A stretch of DNA of 13,968 nt from CAZVAO01 sp964625175. Lineage in GTDB: Bacteria > Bacillota > UBA994 > PWPR01. The stretch covers positions 1 to 13,968 of the forward strand of contig CAZVAO010000064.1 in NCBI GenBank assembly GCA_964625175.1. The letters are read 5' to 3'. Below the pieces are notes generated by a model, which did not search any database, was not told the DNA's origin, and worked only from the letters and a program-made list of their open reading frames with translations. The first letter of the stretch is position 1; each line of letters begins with the position of its first letter. This document shows, in pieces, positions 13,913 through 13,968 of this stretch. The position numbers and the translations under genes were made by a program.

Positions 13913-13968
13913 TTGTATAGATTGGACTTCATAGGCCTTGCACCATGATAGTGAACTAATGGCTTATA

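Noticed and set aside
13913..13968. Sequence after the Sec-CopZ stop codon
   Set aside because: Only 56 bases remain; no hairpin with a T-run or gene start can be supported, so a following copA or other gene cannot be judged.

Overview
The window looks like a stretch of chromosome from an anaerobic, low-to-medium GC Bacillota (Firmicutes). The evidence is strong AGGAGG-type ribosome binding sites, TTGnnn-17-TATAAT promoters, a DegV fatty-acid-binding protein, a Fur-type regulator, a C_GCAxxG_C_C family protein and Bacillota-style ArgS and GltX. No rRNA, tRNA, CRISPR array or intact mobile element is visible, so the genus cannot be fixed. The sequence is a scaffold of three contigs joined by two runs of exactly 100 N (4609-4708 and 5943-6042). 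These are conventional placeholders for gaps of unknown size, so order and orientation across them are assumptions of the assembly.

Layout, left to right. (1) 1-618: 3' part of a QueG-like 4Fe-4S protein. (2) 768-4608 (probably to 4720): a same-strand cluster of an extended-SDR NAD-dependent epimerase, an M20 metallopeptidase, a cysteine-rich C_GCAxxG_C_C protein and a second M20 peptidase closely similar to the first. (3) 4930-5778: degV, followed at once by a 127-bp imperfect palindrome that looks like a MITE or a long hairpin. (4) 6048-7742, minus strand: argS with a clear promoter. (5) 7920-9596: a long TPR protein with a helix-turn-helix-like tail, closed by a terminator. (6) 9635-9883: a gene-poor stretch with several small hairpins and, on the minus strand, a peptide fragment that may be an IS30-type transposase relic. 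(7) 9942-10472: a single-domain chromate transporter with a good promoter and a 20-bp-stem terminator. (8) 10678-13564: a tight operon of a small two-helix membrane protein, a Fur-type regulator, gltX and a FecE-like ABC ATPase, closed by a terminator at 13579-13601. (9) 13709-13912: a CopZ-like copper chaperone gene with an in-frame TGA.

The most notable item is the last gene. Its 67-residue HMA domain is intact except that the first Cys of the GMTCxxC metal-binding motif is encoded by TGA. A 6-bp hairpin whose 8-nt apical loop begins with G lies 18 nt downstream of that TGA, where a bacterial SECIS element is expected. TGA is used as an ordinary stop elsewhere in the window, so the best reading is a selenocysteine-containing metal chaperone (GMTUNHC). 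Ordinary gene callers would miss it or truncate it.

Functionally, the window mixes housekeeping translation genes (argS, gltX), peptide or amino-acid turnover (the two M20 enzymes), lipid handling (degV) and metal handling (Fur-type regulator, FecE-like ATPase, chromate transporter, Sec-CopZ). The two M20 genes flanking a redox-type Cys protein form a small duplicated module of unknown substrate.
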